Origin: Amycolatopsis tucumanensis
GTDB taxonomy: Bacteria; Actinomycetota; Actinomycetes; Mycobacteriales; Pseudonocardiaceae
Assembly: GCF_021654135.1 (NCBI RefSeq)
Contig: NZ_JAKGSD010000075.1
Span: forward strand, 1-32,935
DNA length: 32,935 nucleotides
Reading direction: 5' to 3'
Shown here: one piece after another, positions 30,097 to 32,935 of the stretch
How the letters are laid out: every line of letters starts with the position of its first letter
How positions within the stretch are numbered: the first letter of the stretch is position 1
Notes under the pieces: model-generated
Databases searched by the model: none
What the model was told of the DNA's origin: nothing
What the model saw: only the letters and a program-made list of their open reading frames with translations
Translations under genes and position numbers: made by a program

Positions 30097-32022
30097 GTGG
30101 TTGATCAGCCGAAGGTGACGGAGAAGGAAGCCCGCGCGGTCGCCGAGGAGGCCCGGGAGAGCGGCTGGGGCAAGCCGTCGTTCGCGAAGGAGCTCTACCT
30201 CGGGCGGTTCCGGCTCGACCTCGTCCACCCCCACCCGCGTGCCGAACCCGCGGCCGCGAAGAAGGCCGAGCAGTTCCTCACCCGCCTGCGCGAGTACGCC
30301 GAAACCCTCGACGGCGCCGTCATCGAGCGGGAGGCGCGCATCCCGGACGAGTACGTCAAGGGCCTGGCCGAGCTGGGCTGCTTCGGCATCAAGATCCCGG
30401 AGGAGTACGGCGGCCTCGGGCTGTCCCAGGTCGCCTACAACCGCGCGCTCGCGTTGCTCGGCTCGGTCCATCCGACGCTGGGCGTGCTGCTGTCGGCGCA
30501 CCAGTCGATCGGCGTGCCGGAACCCCTGAAGCTGGCAGGCACGCCCGAGCAGAAGGCGAAGTTCCTGCCGCGCTGCGCGAAGGGCGCGGTGACCGCCTTC
30601 CTGCTCACCGAGCCCGACGTCGGCTCCGACCCGGCGCGCCTGGCGACCACCGCGACGCCCACCGAGGACGGCGGGTACCTCCTCGACGGTGTGAAGTTGT
30701 GGACCACCAACGGTGTCGTCGCCGAACTGGTCGTCGTGATGGCGCGGGTGCCGCGCAGCGAGGGGCACCGCGGCGGGATCACCGCGTTCATCGTCGAGAT
30801 GGACTCGCCCGGCATCACCGTGGAGCGGCGCAACGCGTTCATGGGTCTGCGTGGCATCGAAAACGGCGTCACCCGCTTCCACCAGGTGTGGGTGCCCGCG
30901 GACGCGGTCGTCGGCGGCGAGGGCAAGGGGCTCAAGATCGCGCTGGCGACGCTCAACACCGGGCGGTTGTCGATCCCGTCGATGTGCGCGGGCGCGGGCA
31001 AGTGGTGCCTCAAGATCGCCCGCGAGTGGTCCGCGGCCCGCGTGCAGTGGGGCAAGCCGATCGCCGGGCACGCGGCCGTGGCGAACAAGATCTCGTTCAT
31101 CGCCGCGACGACGTACGCGCTGGAGAGCGTGCAGGAGCTGTCCGGCCACATGAGCGACGAGGGCCGCAACGACATCCGCATCGAGGCGGCGCTGGCCAAG
31201 CTGTACGCCAGCGAGATGTCCTGCAAGATCGCCGACGAGCTGATGCAGATCCGCGGCGGCCGCGGCTACGAGACCGCCCAGTCGCTCGCAGCGCGCGGGG
31301 AACGGGCGGTCGGCGTCGAACAGCTGGTGCGTGACCTGCGGATCAACCGCATCTTCGAGGGCTCGACCGAGATCATGCACCTGCTCATCGCCCGCGAGGC
31401 GGTGGACGCGCACCTGGCGGCCGCCGGGGCGCTCGCCGACGTGGAGGCCGACCTGCCCGCGAAGGCGAAGGCCGCGGCCAAGGCCAGCGGGTTCTACGCG
31501 AAGTGGCTGCCGCAGCTGGTCACCGGCCGCGGCCAGGTGCCCACGTCGTTCGCGGAGTTCGGGCAGCTCGCGCCGCACCTGCGCTACATCGAGCGCACGG
31601 CCCGCAAGCTGGCTCGCTCGACGTTCTACGGGATGGCGCGCTGGCAGGCCGGGCTGGAGAAGCGGCAGGGATTCCTCGGCCGGATCGTCGACATCGGCGC
31701 CGAGCTGTTCGCGATGTCCGCGGCGTGCGTGCGGGCGGAGATGCAGCGCGAGGACGACGTCCGGGAGGGCGAAGCCGCCTACGAGCTCGCCGACGTGTTC
31801 TGCCGCCAGGCGCGGGTGCGGATCGAGACGTTGTTCGAGGGCCTGTGGCGCAACACCGACGACGTGGACCGGCGCCTCACCGACCGGGTCATGGACGGCG
31901 CCTTCACCTGGCTGGAGGAGGGCGTCCTGGACCCGAGCGAGGGCACCGGGCCGTGGATCGCGGACTGGCGGGCCGGCGCGTCCACCGCGGAGGACGTCGC
32001 GCGGCGGTACTCGACCGGCTGA
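30097..32022 (+). CDS. Acyl-CoA dehydrogenase, VLCAD-like long form
   Basis: 641 aa, longer than the usual 380-400 aa because of an N-terminal extension (about 1-55) and a C-terminal helical domain (about 440-641), as in VLCAD/ACAD9-type enzymes. The FAD and substrate signature AFLLTEPDVGSDPARLA is at about 167-183, and the catalytic base Glu421 lies in NRIFEGSTEIMHLL. The ADELMQIRGGRGYE motif is present. It should carry out the first step of beta-oxidation on long acyl-CoAs, passing electrons to ETF. The start is GTG 30097 with GAGGAGG 6 nt upstream. The cutC gene follows after 19 bp. In the divergent promoter, TACCGGTGAGTAACACTGGT (30043-30062) holds a rough ACCGGT/ACTGGT repeat, a weak operator candidate. 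Confidence 0.94.
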   Translation: MVDQPKVTEKEARAVAEEARESGWGKPSFAKELYLGRFRLDLVHPHPRAEPAAAKKAEQFLTRLREYAETLDGAVIEREARIPDEYVKGLAELGCFGIKIPEEYGGLGLSQVAYNRALALLGSVHPTLGVLLSAHQSIGVPEPLKLAGTPEQKAKFLPRCAKGAVTAFLLTEPDVGSDPARLATTATPTEDGGYLLDGVKLWTTNGVVAELVVVMARVPRSEGHRGGITAFIVEMDSPGITVERRNAFMGLRGIENGVTRFHQVWVPADAVVGGEGKGLKIALATLNTGRLSIPSMCAGAGKWCLKIAREWSAARVQWGKPIAGHAAVANKISFIAATTYALESVQELSGHMSDEGRNDIRIEAALAKLYASEMSCKIADELMQIRGGRGYETAQSLAARGERAVGVEQLVRDLRINRIFEGSTEIMHLLIAREAVDAHLAAAGALADVEADLPAKAKAAAKASGFYAKWLPQLVTGRGQVPTSFAEFGQLAPHLRYIERTARKLARSTFYGMARWQAGLEKRQGFLGRIVDIGAELFAMSAACVRAEMQREDDVREGEAAYELADVFCRQARVRIETLFEGLWRNTDDVDRRLTDRVMDGAFTWLEEGVLDPSEGTGPWIADWRAGASTAEDVARRYSTG

Positions 32023-32041
32023 GCCGTGGTACTACTCGGCA

Positions 32042-32749
32042 GTGGCCTTCGTCGAGCTGAGCACGGACACCGTGGACGGTGCGATCGCGGCGGACCGGCT
32101 CGGCGCGGACCGCGTCGAGCTGTGCGCCGCGGGCGCGCTGGGCGGGCTGACGCCCGGGCCGGGGCTGCTCGCGGCCACCCTGGCGCGCTGCACGCGCGCC
32201 GGGGTGCACGTGCTGATCCGGCCGCGGGACGGCGGGTTCCGCTACGCGCCTGCCGACGTGGACGCGATGCTCGCCGACGTGCGGCACGCGGTCGCGGCCG
32301 GAGCGGCGGGTGTCGTGGTCGGGGCGCTGACCGCGGCAGGCGAGGTCGACCGGGTGGTGGTGGGTGAGCTGGTGGCCGCCGCCGGTGGGCGCGAGGTGAC
32401 GTTCCACCGTGCGATCGACGTGTGCGCGGATCCGCTGGTGGCGCTGGAGGTGCTGGCGGAGCTGGGCGTGCGGCGCGTGCTCAGCTCCGGCCAGGCGGCG
32501 ACCGCCGTCGAGGGGGCGCCGCTGCTGGCGCGGATGACGGAGGAGGCAGGCGACCGGGTCACGGTGATGGCGTGCGGCGGGATCCGGCCGCACAACGTGC
32601 GCCAGGTGCTGGAGGCCACCGGCGTGCGGCACGTGCACGCCGCGCCCCGGCGCCCGGCCGAGCAGACCCCGGCGACGACCGTCGACTTCGGCGTCCACGC
32701 GACCCTGGACGTCCGGGCGGCCGAAGAGCTGATCGCCGCCGCCCGCTGA
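32042..32749 (+). CDS. cutC: CutC-family protein
   Basis: About 235 aa, a TIM-barrel protein of the CutC family. Diagnostic segments are DRVELCAAGALGGLTPGPGL, VHVLIRPRDGGFRY, VTFHRAIDVCADP, ELGVRRVLSSGQAATAVEGAP and VTVMACGGIRPHNV. The family was first linked to copper homeostasis in E. coli, but later work questioned that role, so the function is uncertain. I chose GTG 32042 because homology begins there; no clear Shine-Dalgarno sequence precedes it. With 19 bp after the acyl-CoA dehydrogenase stop it is probably translated from the same message. The unit ends at the perfect hairpin 6 bp beyond its stop. Confidence 0.92.
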   Translation: MAFVELSTDTVDGAIAADRLGADRVELCAAGALGGLTPGPGLLAATLARCTRAGVHVLIRPRDGGFRYAPADVDAMLADVRHAVAAGAAGVVVGALTAAGEVDRVVVGELVAAAGGREVTFHRAIDVCADPLVALEVLAELGVRRVLSSGQAATAVEGAPLLARMTEEAGDRVTVMACGGIRPHNVRQVLEATGVRHVHAAPRRPAEQTPATTVDFGVHATLDVRAAEELIAAAR

Positions 32750-32754
32750 ACGCG

Positions 32755-32794
32755 CACGAGCGCAGAACTCGCCGTGGTGAGTTCTGCGCTCGTG
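32755..32794. terminator. Perfect 16-bp hairpin, likely bidirectional terminator
   Basis: Arms 32755-32770 (CACGAGCGCAGAACTC) and 32779-32794 (GAGTTCTGCGCTCGTG) pair perfectly around an 8-nt loop. It lies between convergent genes, 6 bp after the cutC stop and 19 bp from the stop of the last gene. No T-tract follows in either direction, which is usual for actinomycete terminators. Confidence 0.8.
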
Positions 32795-32813
32795 GAAGGT
32801 CCCGCGCGGCGGG

Positions 32814-32935
32814 TCACTCGGCCTTGCTGGGCTCCGCGGTGCGCTCGTCGAGCTTGCCCATCGCTTTCTTCTTCTTCCACCGCAGCAGGAAGAAGACCGC
32901 GACGGCGGCCAGCACGCCGACCACGATCAGGCCGC
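32814..32935 (-). CDS. Small membrane protein, C-terminal part only
   Basis: Only the last 40 codons are inside the window; the start lies beyond the right edge. The visible peptide begins with a hydrophobic helix (GLIVVGVLAAVAVFFLL), then RWKKKKAMGK and a charged tail ending in SKAE. The positive run after the helix suggests a cytoplasmic C-terminus. It converges on cutC across the perfect hairpin. The family cannot be recognised from this piece, and no sortase motif is seen in it. Confidence 0.65.
   Translation of the reverse strand, partial: GLIVVGVLAAVAVFFLLRWKKKKAMGKLDERTAEPSKAE

Overview
The window is GC-rich chromosomal DNA with many GTG starts and tightly overlapping genes, which indicates an actinomycete. 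The gene content suggests the Pseudonocardiales, perhaps close to Amycolatopsis, but that placement is inference from gene style and not from a marker search. No rRNA, tRNA, CRISPR array, transposase or integrase is visible. I count 27 protein-coding genes, the last one cut by the window edge.

Layout. (1) 1-277: a large two-tier palindrome and no convincing gene. (2) 278-1210: an ADP-ribosylglycohydrolase, converging on (3) a three-gene minus-strand cassette at 1146-4029, made of an alpha/beta hydrolase, an MGT-type glycosyltransferase and a second alpha/beta hydrolase with Cys at the nucleophile position. The cassette genes are joined by 4-bp GTGA overlaps and face a divergent IclR regulator. 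(4) 5127-5432: a small DUF1330-like protein. (5) 5401-11924: a sugar-oligosaccharide module. A minus-strand ABC importer (lipoprotein plus two permeases, no ATPase) lies opposite a plus-strand LacI repressor translationally coupled to a GH3 beta-glycosidase, with two operator-like palindromes exactly 100 bp apart between them. The set resembles the Bxl/Ceb systems of Streptomyces. (6) 11891-16484: a NarL-type response regulator and histidine kinase, divergent from a MacB/FtsX-type ABC transporter. (7) 16489-20035: a minus-strand run of TetR regulator, SDR oxidoreductase, type-II (ReAV-like) asparaginase and class V PLP enzyme. A shared motif upstream of both tetR and the SDR gene is a candidate TetR operator. 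(8) 20175-23750: DNA polymerase III alpha subunit (dnaE). (9) 23751-24016: a second two-tier palindrome. (10) 24017-26968: a DHA2-type MFS exporter and an LtrA-family membrane protein. (11) 26958-29943 minus: a sirtuin deacylase, a lipoprotein L,D-transpeptidase and a patatin-like hydrolase. (12) 30097-32749 plus: a VLCAD-like acyl-CoA dehydrogenase and CutC, ended by a perfect 16-bp hairpin. (13) The C-terminus of a small membrane protein.

How the parts work together. The clearest functional unit is the importer/LacI/GH3 module: imported beta-linked oligosaccharides would be cut in the cytoplasm, and the LacI protein would control both arms. The kinase, regulator and ABC transporter look like a self-contained envelope-stress or drug-efflux unit. 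The hydrolase/glycosyltransferase/hydrolase cassette is the least explained and may modify or inactivate a small lipophilic molecule. The other genes are housekeeping or common accessory functions. I found no strong evidence for a wholly new system. The best leads are the glycosyltransferase cassette, the two composite palindromes, and the paired operators.
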